Notes: a model not told the origin generated them from the sequence alone. A stretch of DNA of 64,000 bases from Allodiplogaster sudhausi (GCA_945643635.1 CALZFC010000010.1:1540501-1604500); one strand, 5' to 3'; shown: positions 47,764 through 59,810, counted from the first letter of the stretch. Numbers and translations are program-made.

Positions 47764-48595
47764 TAATATCCATTTATGCACACCTTATTGTAGAAGCAGT
47801 CTTGTTTCGTGACTGATCTAAATAGTTTTTTTTATTGTTTCTTATTTTAATATAAGGATGCATGTGTGAATTTAGTGATCTGAGGAGGGCTAAATGCTAT
47901 TTTAATAGGAATATTATGCCAAGAGCCTTTTTTGGGGTCAAAAAAATGATTTCCCTTTTTTAACGGCCGTCAAAACGGCCATCCATTATTTAAAAAAAAT
48001 TGGCTTGACACTTTTGAAGGGTCGAAAATTTGGCTTGACATTTTTGATACCCGCTAAATTTGCCAAGTTGCCATTTTTGACGGCTGTCAAAATTGCCAAG
48101 TTGCTCGGCCGACAGCCGCTTCCTCGTGGCACGTTTAACAGCTGTTATAAATGTCAAATCCTTTTGCCAATTCTGATAGCTGTTTATTTTGGCTGTGACA
48201 TTTTTTATAAGTGAAGGGCTTGCCAAGACCGTTGAAATTTTGAGCATATGCAAATTGCGCCATGGAAAATTTGGAGGCCGTCAAATTTGGCATGTTATGA
48301 ATCCACTTTTAAAGACCTCTATTTTTGCCACGCCAAATTATTTTCCTGTTAAATATGCCGAAGCCGGGTTGTCAGTAATTAGGACACATTTCTGTGGATC
48401 AGCCATTTTCTTCGCTTGTACATTGTGCCCGTCATTTTATTAACCGTCTTATTTGTCATGACAAGTTTGAATCAATGAATAAAATACTGCCACATTTGCT
48501 TGTGTGTTTTACCTGCCAAATTTGGCAAAAAAAACAGCTTAATCGAAAATTGCAGAAAAAAAACCAAACTTTTTAATTCACACTGTCTTATATGT

Positions 48596-49269
48596 ACAAT
48601 ACCACTACATAGCCATGTTGCAATCTGTGCCCCATTATAATTTTCCGGCCATTTAGCGTTTATTCGCTCGCACCACTGTACCGATTCAATTAAAGTTGGG
48701 AATGGAATTAACCGACGAATCAATCATATTACCGCAAATTGAATGTGTATAGTCAGAGAATGCGAGCGCAACATTTTTTACTTATTAAATCAAGGTATGT
48801 ATGTATATACTATAAGTAGTATTTATTATGAATTCATGAATATTGATCACTGTGCATACATTGATGTGAATCGCCAGTAGAACATGGCAGGAGTAGCGAG
48901 AAAGAGGAAGGACATCAAAGCAGCTTTAGTTCAGTAATGAACTGGGAGTACATATCCAGTACACATGTACATAAATACATACATTGGGTAGTTAGAGTGT
49001 ATTCTGTAATTTTTGATCGATTCGCCAGAATGACTCCCACAGATGGAGACAAATTTGCTGCCCTGTCGCCCTGAGGAAAGAACCTCCTTCAAGAGGATCT
49101 GACATCGAGCGTGCGAAAAAATGATATAACTTCCCGCCAAGACAAGAGAATAGTTTGCAGAAGATTAAAAATCCGTCCTTATATTGAACTAATAATCTTC
49201 GAATTCAAGTCGTTTAAGTTTAATCCAAATAAAACGGCTCCAAGAACTTGGGAAGAGGATTATTCTAAT
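48596..49269. other. Intergenic
   Basis: No exon, RNA or repeat that I can support. Confidence 0.5.
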
Positions 49270-49972
49270 TGATATTTCGGTGCTATTTCGGTATGACTTC
49301 CCCTAGGCCGCAGAAAAAAAAACAACTTTTTTTTCTGAAACTTCCCCACGGGATTATTCGATATGAGGAAACCGAATTTCTTTTTGCTCACAGTTTTCGA
49401 GAGTTACGGTAGGCTTACGGTATTTGACAAATCTGCATTAAATTGGCTAGAAGCCTCCTCGATTGTGATTATTTGATGCGGGGAACCTTAATTTGAGATT
49501 TGTTTCGCTCGGTGACAAGCGTCCACGGCGTGTTAGCTCAATGCAAGTATGATACTTAGTAAAACGCTAGGAAGACAGTCACCTTTCTCATTCTCCCTCT
49601 CGGTCTCCGCTCCAGACTACGCCATTAAAGGAGCTTTTTCGCCTAAAAATCCTAAAGAATTCCTACTTCTGGGAGCTTCGAATTTGGGAGCGAGTTGTTC
49701 TTGCAGTGTGAGGATAGTTCAGGGACAAGTGCGCAGAGTACTTCAAGCACTGCTCTCCTGTGATCGGCGGCCCCAGATACCTTGTCGAGACATTTGTTGT
49801 ATACCGTAAACCTACCGTAGCTTCAGGAAATGACGAAATCTAGAAAAACGAACCTCAGATTCGGTTTCCTCGCATTAAGTAGCCCCCTTCGGCAAGTTTC
49901 AGCAAAAACAAAATGTTTTTGAAAAGGTTTGCGCTTTTCGTGTGGTCATACCGAAATAGTACCGATATTTCT
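49270..49972. mobile_element. Foldback MITE, about 700 bp
   Basis: Imperfect inverted repeats of about 160 bp: GATATTTCGGTGCTATTTCGG at the left against ATACCGAAATAGTACCGATA at the right, with inner blocks GAGGAAACCGAAT and ACGGTAGG pairing too. Central 370 bp unique, no transposase. Confidence 0.75.
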
Positions 49973-50185
49973 TATATTCATGTTTTGAATTGATGACTCA
50001 TAACATTTGCTTTCGCATAAAAATATTGACTGTGCTATTCAATTACGGGATGTCCAGGCGTTCAGAACATTTTATTTTCATGTTGTCGGAAAAAGAGAAC
50101 AAACGGTTTAAAGTAAAACTCGAAAGGTCAGCATGATAATATGATTTTCACCGTATAAACAAGTTGTGTGCGCTGCTTGTTATAA

Positions 50186-50270
50186 TCTTACTGTTAGTTC
50201 CGCGAATGACGATTATGCCCAAGAATCCCGGGCGCAATCGTCATACAAGGAACTAACCATGAGTAAGATA
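50186..50270. repeat. 85-bp hairpin
   Basis: ATCTTACTGTTAGTTCC and GGAACTAACCATGAGTAAGAT pair, as do AATGACGATT and AATCGTCAT, around a loop of about 21 bases. Isolated structure upstream of the GPCR gene; hairpin RNA or mini foldback. Confidence 0.65.
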
Positions 50271-50613
50271 GCACCGGCTTTGCTATAAAACATAATTATG
50301 AGGAGAAAAAAGTGCTGTGATCTTACTCCCTGATTGTTTGGCACTTGTAATTTCTCTTTTCTTCCAAAGACGGCTTGAAAAGGATTTGATACCTGTTCAG
50401 AAATTGAAAGCCAACATTCAATTTGCATTCCTAAGAGCCCTACTTATTTTTCTTGTATGTCGCGGAAGTCTAGAAAGCGTTCATTTTCGTTAGTCTTTGT
50501 AAGTTAATTGTGAGATGCATATTTGGTAATGTTAACGAAAAAAATGCATATTTTAACAAATATGCAAATTTATTTTATTTGACAAAACAAAATTTCACCT
50601 TATTAATATTGAG

Positions 50614-53600
50614 ATGAATATTTGCGATCATATCTTCTCAGCCGTCTACTACCTCAACGGATCACTTGCAATCTGCCTCAATACGCTTCTCCTCGCTCTG
50701 GTGTGCCTTGTATAATTATGGCTTTAAAGGAAGTATCCGGCGAATAATTCTACAGAAGCGCTAGAGAACGAGCTTGAATGCGCGCTCTCATAAAGTTGCC
50801 TGTCGCTCTGTCGAGAGAGCATGTGAAATAGGAGGGCTACTCTGACCTACCGTAGCTAATTCTCTATCCGCCAGTTTTCACGTTTCTATTGCTCAGAATA
50901 TAATGGAAGAAAATCGCTCAAACTTTCTGGATACATTTTTTACGCTAAGATGAACATGTTGATGTAGAAAAAACTTAGGTTAATTATTCCCCGGATACCT
51001 CCTTTAATTATCAAAAATATTTTATTTTTTTGATAGACAGATTAGTTGACTTTACCTTGTCCCTTGCATTTTGCAGGTGTTCACCCGTTCTCCCAAGTCA
51101 CTGGCCACTTATCGTGTTCTACTTGGAAATTCTGCGATTGCTGACCTCGCCCTCAGCGTTTCGATGACTCTCTTGCAGTGCAGGTTGTTCATATTTATCA
51201 TCTATTAACTATTATTTATCATGAAGTAGCTAGATTATACATTCCATACTATTATCACCTTCCACTATATTCTCTCTTTTACGATGCAATTAAAGAGTCA
51301 TGGAATATCGCCAATTATAAGAAGCTAACTATTAATCAATATCATCAATGTAGAAATAATACTCAATTTATATTCAAAATCATAATTCAGTATTTGGAGT
51401 TCACAAGACTATTTAGTTAGTCAAGATCTGTGAAAGACCATAAAGGCCTAGTTCACATGCTCACATTCCCGGGCCTTTACATGGGAGAATGCAGTCTCGT
51501 TCATATCTTCTTCCACTATCTTCTCTCGTTCTCTCTCAACCCCTCTCTCCCTTCATTTTCCCTCTAGCTCTCATGAACTTTCTATTCCTAAACACGACTT
51601 CCAGCAACTCTTACACTATAACACATGACACGTTTGGGAGAAAGGATGTCATGATCCTTGCATTTCGCGCCAACAAAACACTCACCTCAAGGAAAATACT
51701 TTAAAAGTTTATGTTTGGGAAAAAGTTGTGCAAAGACTACTTTTTGGTCGGATTGTGACCAAGAAGTCGTAACGGATTTCGTAGACAATAAAATTATATT
51801 GCAAAATCATTTTGAACCGCACGATCTGGAACGTAAGCAATTTCAAGTGTTTTTCACAAATTGTTCTATACTTAAAAGTGCAGCCGATTGTAAGATAATA
51901 GTTCATTTCAGTGGGACAATGTAAGAATCTACATGATCATGCACACTGGAGTTTCATTTCACCGAACTTTTAGATATTGTCCCATTAGGTTTGTTTTTGT
52001 CCAGCAGCTTCATTGACAATGAAAACTTTTCCCACTAAACAGTCCAAAGAAGCAGTATATTTCTTTCCTTCCTCTCTATCAAGAAACTATTACGCCCGAC
52101 CCACAGAGATGTGTGTTTGAAGGCATAAAACATATTGCAGCAAAAGCATGCGTATAGAAACTTTTATGATTAGAAATTCCTTAGAATTTGTTGTAGTATG
52201 TAGTGCATTGTTCATGAGTGCATTCGTGAACACTATATAAATGCATTCTCATCCCAATATAGAAAAGTTTAAAGCAAGTTTTCATTTCAAAAGCATGTTA
52301 TGCTATAATTAGCTTTATTTTTAGAGACCGTCAACAGTGTAAAAGTGGCAGTGTGAGAATAAAAATTCTCACGTTTAGATGGAAAGTGAGAAATGGAGAA
52401 TAAAATTTAATAAAAACCACGTGAGATATGACATTGATGTCTGTTAAAAATTATCAGCACATATTCTTGAAGAAGGGATTTTCTGTAAATATTCTGATGA
52501 ATCGAGGAAAATGAGCTCATCAGAATTCAATGAGAAGAGTGCATGGAAATGATAAAAAACATAAGAGAAAAAGAGGCAAAATGTTATTTTCAGGCTGATC
52601 CCCAACAAGTGGGCCTTTGCATACATCGCGCTAGGGCCGACGAGATTTCTAGGAGAGCAGGTAAGAGATATTTAGTTAATTAATTAAATAAATAATTAAC
52701 AAATAAATAAATTAATTAATTTTAATTTATGATTATTAATCCATGATCTATAATCAGATGAGTAGCAAAATTGAAAATATAAAGAAAGATAAATAAAAAG
52801 TACACTACTTGTTTGCTCTTTAAAGGCATCGTATATCATGTATTGCATACAACTCCATGCACTCTTCTACATCTTTCTATGCTTTCCGGTTGGTAAACGA
52901 TATTTCCTATGTGTTCTTTTTCATTTTAAATTTCATTTGTTTAAGAAAATAAATACAGTATAATCTACATAAACAAATGATTATAGTAACGTTTTAATAT
53001 GAATGCATCATGTAACTCTGCAATACAACTTTTCTACACTATACCTGCGGCTCTCTAAATTTAAATCTTATGTGATAGGGCGCGAATTCAAAAGTGAGTT
53101 TTGGCCTCCATAATTTTGCAACATTTGCAGCTGTCTTTCGGATTTCGCTACTATGTTCTTGTCCGGCCGACACCGAAGCCAAAGTTAGCAGAAATATTAT
53201 GTAAATGAAATGAATTATATGAATTAAATCTTATTTTTGCAACTAAAGACTAAATAAATTGAAAGTATTCTTTATATATTTATTCTTTTGTAAATTTTTT
53301 AAATGATTGCATATACTTACCTGCTACATAGATAAACAAATAAATATATAACAATGAGCTTATTTCAGACAAACTCTTCTGGTGCTATTTTGCCTTTGGC
53401 TCGTTCCGCTGGGTCAACTGGTGAGTTCGAATTCGTTTTGTTTCTCTTAAAATACTATTCATACCTTTAAGAGCTGTGCAGACACATTATACTCTACCTT
53501 AATCCTCAAGAAAAGAGCATGTCATAAGAGAGACAGAAATAACAAATTATCGCAACATTGACAGCATCTTTAAAGGAGGGCGATCACCGAAAAGTCATTG

Positions 53601-55792
53601 CCGATTTATGAAACATCTTAGCTGTTTTCGAATAGTCTCGGGCATGAGGAAAAAGAAAAAGCAAATGAAAAAGCACAAAAAAGGTTCCATATTCAAGTAT
53701 AAGATACTTGAAAGTACAAATTTTGAATGAATTTGTGATTGGTGTCAGTGCAAAAATGGCACTCGATGGTAGATTAACGGCCACGTACCCATCCCGGGAA
53801 GATTAAATTTACAAATATTTCAAGACTTTTTTTGGTTTATGCTTTACCACCTTGCTTATGTGAATTTTCTTGAGTAAACTAAAGAATTTTAGGCAAAACA
53901 GTATCAAATTAGTTAACGAGCAATAACATATCGCTTCCAAAAAGAAACGGATTTTTCGAAACCAGCGCTACTTTAGCCACCTTGTCTACCGTAATGTTTT
54001 GAGTAATTAAATGGACTTCCGCTTGAAACCTTTGCACGTTTGAATATGCAATTGCAGTTTTTCGGTGATCGCCCTTCTTTAAGTATAAAACCAGTGTTAA
54101 TGGATAAAGAATGACAAATAAAACAGCTTTAAAAGCAATCCACACTCTCAGATCCTTTTCTTCAACTCGGAATCGGACCCGAAACGAATTCGAGAATATC
54201 TCGCGCTCAACAAACCGACGTACAATCTTACAGGATACGTCATCACGGGTACAGTGTTTTAGTTCTTCTTCTCCTTGTTTAATGCTATTCATTTGTTAAT
54301 TTGTTCACTACTACCTGACTGTATACGTTTTTGACACACCTTATTGAAGAATTTATTTATTTTTTCATGAGATTAAAGACATATTCATTTGTAGTCATAA
54401 TTAAGCCTGCCAAAATTGTGAATAAATATCGGAAATAAGCTTTTTTTTTTTCTTTTGCCGTCAACAACAACCTGGCTATTACACAAAAATTAGAGTACTA
54501 TATAAATAACATATGTGTGAAACAATTAAATAAGCAATAAGTTTATCTCTACAAACAACAACATGTAATTTTTTTTAACGAATATTTGTTTTTTAACAAG
54601 TAAATAAAGAAATGGTTAACAAATAAACATGTAATACAAAATGAAAAAAACAAAAGGACTTGACAAACAAAAATGATGCTTTTCTCCAGGCAACAACATG
54701 GAATGGCAGCCGCTGACCGTCGTGACTCTCGCCACGATTGTCCTGCCAATGTTTCCGATCTACGTGCTCGTCATCTACTTTTATCGCAAAGTTTGCCACT
54801 TTCTCGACGAGAGTCGAGGCAGCTTGGTAAGGAAATTATTTCATTTTTTTATATTTTACTTTGCTCCACTAATATTATTTTTAGCTGGTATTGAGTAATA
54901 TTCCTAAATTCCCAAATATACTGTGACACAGTTGGCATAGCGTAACACTTACAATTAGCTTATATACATACATATGTTATTATCAGTTTTAATTTCAGAA
55001 AATATCTGGTAACAAGCTATTCTAATCGATTTCAGGTCTTTCAAGAGAGCACAAAGAAAGGTCATCAATCGCTTATTAAGGTTTCACTTTCTTTTACTAA
55101 TATTTTCGTGGGTTTTTTTCTAGTTATCATTATCGTCATGTGAGCTACATTTTTAGTGTGCCTGATTTTTAGATAGCAATTTGGATAAAAAGAATGAAAT
55201 TTAGGCCCTCGTTCTGCAAGCTTCACTGCCCATCTTCTTCGTGTTCCCTCCAATCACAATCTACGGATTGTATCATCTCGAGTTCATCAACTTGACGATT
55301 ATCGAGTTTGAATTTATCTCGTAAAAAGTTTCTATTTAATCCAGCATTATTGACGTTCTGCCGTAGAAAGTAAAAATTCGTGTGTTTTGTCCACTTCGAA
55401 ACCCCTTCTATTAACCACTTTCTTCACTAAACTTTCACTCACTCTCTATCTGTCTCTTTCTCGTTCTCTCGCTCTCTTTTTTCCTTAATCTCTTCCTCTC
55501 TTTCTCTCTCTCACCTCTCTGTCTATCTCGCCCTTTTTTGTTCTCTCTTTCTCCCATCCTCTCTCTCTCACTCTACTCTCTTTCCAGATATCTCGTCTAC
55601 GCGATCTTCTCCTTCCTCCCGGTCGCCTCTCCGCTCTGTTCTCTCTTCTTCGTCCGTCCTTACAAGACCGCTCTCCTCCAACTCTTAGGAAGACACTGTC
55701 CACCCGGGCTCATCTCGAGGACGCCACTCACGACCACGTCAATCGCCACGAACAGACCCGGGATAACAGGCTACCCTAGCCAGATGGTGTGA
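50614..55792 (+). CDS. Srd-class serpentine chemoreceptor (7TM GPCR)
   Basis: Eleven exons: 50614-50709, 51077-51183, 52594-52660, 52826-52892, 53131-53183, 53369-53420, 54152-54248, 54690-54826, 55036-55080, 55205-55320 and 55588-55792 (TGA 55790-55792). Product about 320 residues, a usual size for nematode Srd receptors. Landmarks in order: TM1 NTLLLALVCLVFTRSPKSL; TM2 YRVLLGNSAIADLALS with LLQCRLIP; YIALGP; TM3 end SFGFRYYVLVRP; TM4 LLVLFCLWLVP; extracellular YNLTGYVITG; TM5 VVTLATIVLPMFPIYVLVIY; TM6 ALVLQASLPIFFVFPP; TM7 ending FFVRPYKTALLQLLG. These match the Srd pattern, including the YR..LLN, SF.YRYYVL and PYR motifs. Phases agree everywhere except exon 4 to 5, where one base is surplus unless an unusual GTTGGT donor is used. 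Expected role: chemosensory receptor in cilia of sensory neurons. The first exon end is a choice between GTGTGC and GTATAA donors. Confidence 0.93.
50724..51007. mobile_element. TTAA-flanked MITE in GPCR intron 1
   Basis: TIRs TTAAAGGAAGTATCCGG and CCGGATACCTCCTTTAA, TTAA at both ends, 284 bp, no coding. TTAA target duplication is typical of piggyBac-like and nematode PALTTAA-type elements. A diverged relative lies in the channel gene introns at 5057-5290 and its mirror. Confidence 0.85.
53570..54082. mobile_element. TTAA-flanked MITE in GPCR intron 6
   Basis: TIRs TTAAAGGAGGGCGATCACCG and CGGTGATCGCCCTTCTTTAA with TTAA borders, 513 bp, no transposase frame. A lone end of the same family (GGGCGATCACCGAAAA) lies in both arms of palindrome 2 near 24404 and 38284. 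Confidence 0.85.
55440..55585. repeat. (CT)n tract before last GPCR exon
   Basis: CTCTCT-rich 3' part of the last intron, running into the CTTTCCAG acceptor at 55587. It doubles as an exceptionally long polypyrimidine tract. Confidence 0.85.
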
Positions 55793-56015
55793 GAAAGAGA
55801 GACAGAGACAGAGAGAGAGAGGGGAGAGAGTGAAAGAGAGAAAGAGATATAGAGAGAAAGAGAGATAGAGATAGAGGGGTGAGAGAGGGAGGGGATGAGA
55901 GAGATATAGAGAGTGAAGATACTGATGGAAATAATGAGAGAGAGAGAAGAGAAGAGAAGAGACTGATAAAGATAGAGAGCACAGAAAGAACGAGAGAAGG
56001 AGAAAGAGATAGAGG
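55793..56015. repeat. (GA)n tract after the GPCR stop
   Basis: GAGAGA-rich sequence beginning at the stop codon, so it forms the start of the 3' UTR. Confidence 0.9.
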
Positions 56016-57210
56016 GAGAGAAGAAATATTTTATTAGAAATAAATCAAAAATATTCTCTCAAACCCAAGTTCTCGTACTCTGTAACACGAAATTTGCCTC
56101 CAAATATTTAATAGTGTTCAAATTGTTCGGACAAAGTTGCTTTACGTGCGCAATACGTATTGTATCAAAGTGTGATCTACCTCTCAGTTACTTGAATGCT
56201 CAACGACGGGTTTCTCCGCTTGCAATTCAAATTAGTTGTGATGATTAATTTGTTTATGTTGTTGTTATCAGTTATGGACGTTTTTCTGTGTAGGACGAAT
56301 TGAAAATTTTCTTTATTAATTCTTTCGCAATTCGAGCAGATTTTTTAATGAGCTGCTATTAACTTTGAACATTTTAGGTTTCTTCTGGCATAGATGGCTT
56401 GTAGCCTTTAAATCTTTGATCTCAGACTATAACCCACTTTATGAGGATGAATTAAAATTTTGTTTCTTATCGGAAAGAACATGCAAATTTCGTTTTTATA
56501 AACGTGATCTTTCCAAAAGAATGCCGAGTAAATGATCTTACGTGAAATTTTGCACTTTTATGAGCCAGAACTTTTTGAATGTTCTAAAGGGCAAGCAAAG
56601 CTGTATTAAAGTGACATTTCCGCCTCATTCCCAGTCATCTTCTCTTCTTCCACCCGTGGCGAGTGGTCGACTTCCATTCGCCGAGGCTCTTCTCGTCTTC
56701 TTCTTCTTCTTGTACCAATTCCCCCTTAAACCCCACCTCCTTTTTCCAATTTCTTTCCACCCTGGCTCATCCTTTATCCCTCCTCCATCGCTCGCTGCAT
56801 TCTAAACAGGAATATTTAAAAAAAAATATTAAATTTTTTTCCAGGAAATTGCCCCCTTTTTTTAATTACATTCCCCTGTACTTGTTAGGGAAAAGTGTTG
56901 CTTGTGAGGTTTTTCCTCTCTCAGAGCTTCCCGAGATGGGCTTCCAATTCGCTTTCATTTCGTTGACTTTCCTCCTTTCTCTTCCCTTTCCCAATCTCTC
57001 TCCTTCACTTCCCTTCTACTTTTCAGTTCACCATTTCTCCCTTCCTTTCCCATGTTTTTTTTAAAGCATCGATATTTCCGAATCTTACTCAATAAGTTAT
57101 AAAAAAACATAAATATCCTAATAGCTCCTAAATTGCCCCCTCCCCAATCATCCAATTTTGCTTGACCATCAACTCGAAGTTGCCCCTTTCTTGCAGTGCA
57201 ATCTGCGCCA
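56016..57210. other. Intergenic, partly pyrimidine-rich
   Basis: Open frames at 56540-57064 are Ser/Phe/Pro-rich products of a pyrimidine-biased strand. No supported gene. Confidence 0.5.
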
Positions 57211-57330
57211 ATGCGTCTCCTCTTCCCTCTTCTGCTATTCTCTCTTCCTCTTCTCCTGCTGTGCAGACTCGCTACTGCGAAAGAAGAATTTCCGGCTGTT
57301 GCGAAAGCGAAGTCAGTCACTAGAGCCTAG
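57211..57330 (+). CDS. Short ORF with strong signal peptide
   Basis: ATG 57211 opens MRLLFPLLLFSLPLLLLCRL followed by ATA and KEEFPAVAKAK, with TAG at 57328-57330 (39 residues). Basic start, long Leu/Phe core and A-x-A cleavage site form a classical signal peptide. A GTCAGT donor-like site at 57312 could make this exon 1 of a longer secreted protein; the stop lies inside the foldback that starts at 57319. No downstream exon identified. Confidence 0.5.
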   Translation: MRLLFPLLLFSLPLLLLCRLATAKEEFPAVAKAKSVTRA

Positions 57331-57452
57331 AGAAGAAGCACTGGGGCCCGCGCCCAGCTCATAGTGTTCGAGGTCCCTTGATGACAAAATGTGAAACCTT
57401 TGGAAGATAGGACTGGGCGCGGGCTCCAGTGCTTCTCCTCTAGGCTCTTGTG
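57319..57452. repeat. Foldback hairpin, about 40-bp stem
   Basis: AGAGCCTAGAGAAGAAGCAC plus GGGCCCGCGCCCAG pairs with CTGGGCGCGGGCT plus CCAGTGCTTCTCCTCTAGGC around a loop of about 52 bases. Only a few mismatches. Overlaps the end of the short signal-peptide ORF. Confidence 0.8.
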
Positions 57453-58339
57453 ACTATTGTACCGGGACTAGTTTCGGAAATCACCCGTCCAAAGACAATC
57501 GTAAAAGAGAGCACATTTGCCTTCATCAACTTTTCTAAAAAATAAAATAGGAACTCTATTTAAAATATTAATCAAGCTTTTTTTGTATAACGAAAAACAA
57601 GCAGCAAATAATTCTTTCGCAGGCATCCGAATGACAAGACTCCGCCTCATTCACTTCTTGACAACGAGTTGGAATATTTATTCAATAATATTGTCATTTA
57701 TTATTCAACAAATGACTTCTTTAGAAATTTAGCTAATCTCATTAACAAAAAAATTATTCCCCACAAGAGTCCTCAGACATCATCAAACATGCGAGCTTTT
57801 TAGATGCATATTTAATTATTTTTTTGTAGAACAAATATTTCCCAAATGTCTTCAAAAAAAATTTCATTAAAGAAAATTATAAGCAAACGACGAAATGTTT
57901 GCAGTGCTCGAGTGGCCAGAAAGACTGCTCCTTCGTCCGGCAATTTTAAACTGGACTATCAGTGAGATCTTGCTCTTTCAATGGAAAGACGTCGGATATG
58001 AATGAAATTTAAAGTGAAAGGGAAATTGAAAATATTGAAAAAATTTAATTTTTTTTTATGACAAATATGTTTGAATTTAACAGGGCAAAAGCTGCACATA
58101 TGCAGATTTACGAAAAATTAATAAAAACATTTTAGCACGCCTCCAACGAAGAGCCTTGTTAAATTCAAAAATAGTTGTAAGTCTGCCAGAAACCCTACTA
58201 CAAACCGACCGAAGAGAAGTAGAATGCTCGTATTCCCTTGCCAACCGATCGAATCAAGGGCCAAGTAATTCCAATCCTTTTCCCTTCTAACCTTTACCAC
58301 CAGACGGACCGTTTATTAGCTTCACCACCAACCGACCAA
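57453..58339. other. Intergenic
   Basis: AT-rich. An open stretch near 58190-58330 is Pro/Arg/Ser-rich without splice support. No gene called. Confidence 0.45.
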
Positions 58340-58731
58340 CCAGGAAGCAGAGGTGGAAACTGGCCCAGCTTTTTTGGGCCCGGCCGGCCCTTCGGGCGCA
58401 AAATCTCGGCCCGGCCGCAGTTTTCGGGCTTTTGAATTTTGGGCCCGGGCCGGCCCGGTGGGCCCGATTTTTTTTAAATGTCAGATTCCTATTTCTAATT
58501 CGAAATTTTCTAATAGAAAAATTTTTCTTTTAACTTCCCGTACACAAGGCTTCTCATTTATTTAATTCCGAATTGAAATACTCTCCTGCTTAACTGCAAT
58601 ATTATGCGTGACCGATAAGAGTCCGGTCGGTTATGTACATGTTCGCTAGTACATTTGCGATAATCGGGCCCAATCGTTCTCAGGGCCGGGCCCAAGGTTG
58701 GGCCCGGCCCTGAGCCCGAGCCAGGAAGCAG
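58340..58731. mobile_element. GGCCCGG-rich element with direct-repeat flanks
   Basis: The 11-bp direct repeat CCAGGAAGCAG borders the segment at 58340-58350 and 58721-58731. The left end reads CAGAGGTGGAAACTGGCCC, hAT-like. Both ends hold blocks such as GGGCCCGGCCGGCCC and GGGCCGGGCCC in inverted relation. With 8 bp of the repeat (CCAGGAAG) as target duplication it would fit hAT, but the right end lacks a clean CTG terminus. Confidence 0.6.
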
Positions 58732-59052
58732 TTATCTAACCTAAGTAGAATACTGACATATGTACCAGAGGGGCAGAAAGAGGTAGAGGCTGGGTCATAT
58801 TTTCACGCCCATTCAAACCCGGTCATCTAAAATGGTCACGCCAATACGCAGCTCCTCGACCCAATGCTGCCGTGATATGGTAACTTTTAGCAACTGACAA
58901 AACGCGGTCCTAGGATAACCGACGGCCCGCATTTGAATTTTGCGCATAAAACATGCGATTTTGGCTGCGTACATGCTGGCTCCTCCCACTTACCCGTAGC
59001 CATGATTCAATGCATAGTGATGAACGTTTTTATTATGGGCTGAATGGGCGTG
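58732..59052. other. Intergenic
   Basis: Nothing recognised. Confidence 0.45.
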
Positions 59053-59056
59053 TTTT

Positions 59057-59359
59057 ACGGCCATTCCTATTTTACGGCCATTCCTATTTTACGGTCGTTC
59101 CTATTTTAAGGCCATTCCTATTTTACCATCATTCCTATTTTATGGTCATTCCTATTTTTCGGTCGTTCCTATTTTACGGCCATTCCTATTTTACGGTCGT
59201 TCCTATTTTACGGCCATTCCTATTTTACGGCCATTCCTATTTTAAGGCCATTCCTATTTTACCATCATTCCTATTTTATGGTCATTCCTATTTTACGGTC
59301 GTTCCTATTTTACGGCCATTCCTATTTTACGGTCGTTCCTATTTTACGGCCTTCATTTT
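59057..59359. repeat. 17-bp minisatellite, 17-18 copies, with higher-order repeat
   Basis: Unit ACGGYCRTTCCTATTTT repeated without gaps. Variant units follow a pattern with a period of eight: units 4-9 (AAGG, ACCA, ATGG, then CGGT, CGGC, CGGT types) recur as units 12-17, giving a 136-bp higher-order repeat. The 145-residue frame through it has a 17-residue period only because 17 is not divisible by three. Confidence 0.95.
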
Positions 59360-59689
59360 CCCGAAATCAGGGCTCATTTTTATTTATTAAGATGTACTTT
59401 CATAATTACTCTTCATATTTTTTTTGCTGCTCCCCTTTCCTCTAATTTCAGTTCAGTGATTGATTAATCTATTTATTACAAATTTCCAGACTTCATTTAC
59501 TTCTGCCGCCGTAGTAAAGTGTCTCTTTTTTGAGGCGAAAGATGAAGTTACTGACATCAGGCTAATATCTCTGTTCCTCTCTCATCTACGGCAACTCTTC
59601 TTGTGTATGCCTGTTCCCTTAGAGTTAGCCTGATATGATTTTCTGGCTAGCATCAGGCAGCAACATGAGGCGAAGGAGAGACAAAGCGA

Positions 59690-59810
59690 GAGAGCATGCA
59701 TTTTGAGGAGACTCTGCTTAACATGAGGCACAGAATCTTGACCCGGTCCGCATTGAGTCAAGATTCTGTGCCTCATGTTGAGCAGAGTCCCTTCAATATA
59801 CATGCTCTCT
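59690..59810. repeat. Hairpin inside the TIR element
   Basis: GACTCTGCTTAACATGAGGC with ACAGAATCTTGA pairs with TCAAGATTCTGT with GCCTCATGTTGAGCAGAGTC; stem about 50 bp around a 15-base loop centred near 59751. Confidence 0.9.

Larger units (their letters stand above)
42647..48595. mobile_element. 5.95-kb segment bounded by 50-bp inverted repeats
   Basis: ACATATAAGACAGTG... at the left recurs inverted at the right end and pairs for about 50 bp. Inside each end, about 600 bp (42700-43250 and 47940-48560) is packed with degenerate TGGCAAA/TTTGCCA and TTTGACGGCTGTCAAA-like motifs on both strands. Such dense subterminal motifs are typical of transposase-binding regions of DNA transposons. The interior has unassigned exon-like blocks on both strands and no recognised transposase. 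It may be one large element with captured sequence, or two related small elements in inverse orientation. No target duplication identified. Confidence 0.6.

Noticed and set aside
58953..59390. 145-residue repetitive protein
   Set aside because: Its period equals that of the 17-bp minisatellite; open frame by chance of repeat sequence.
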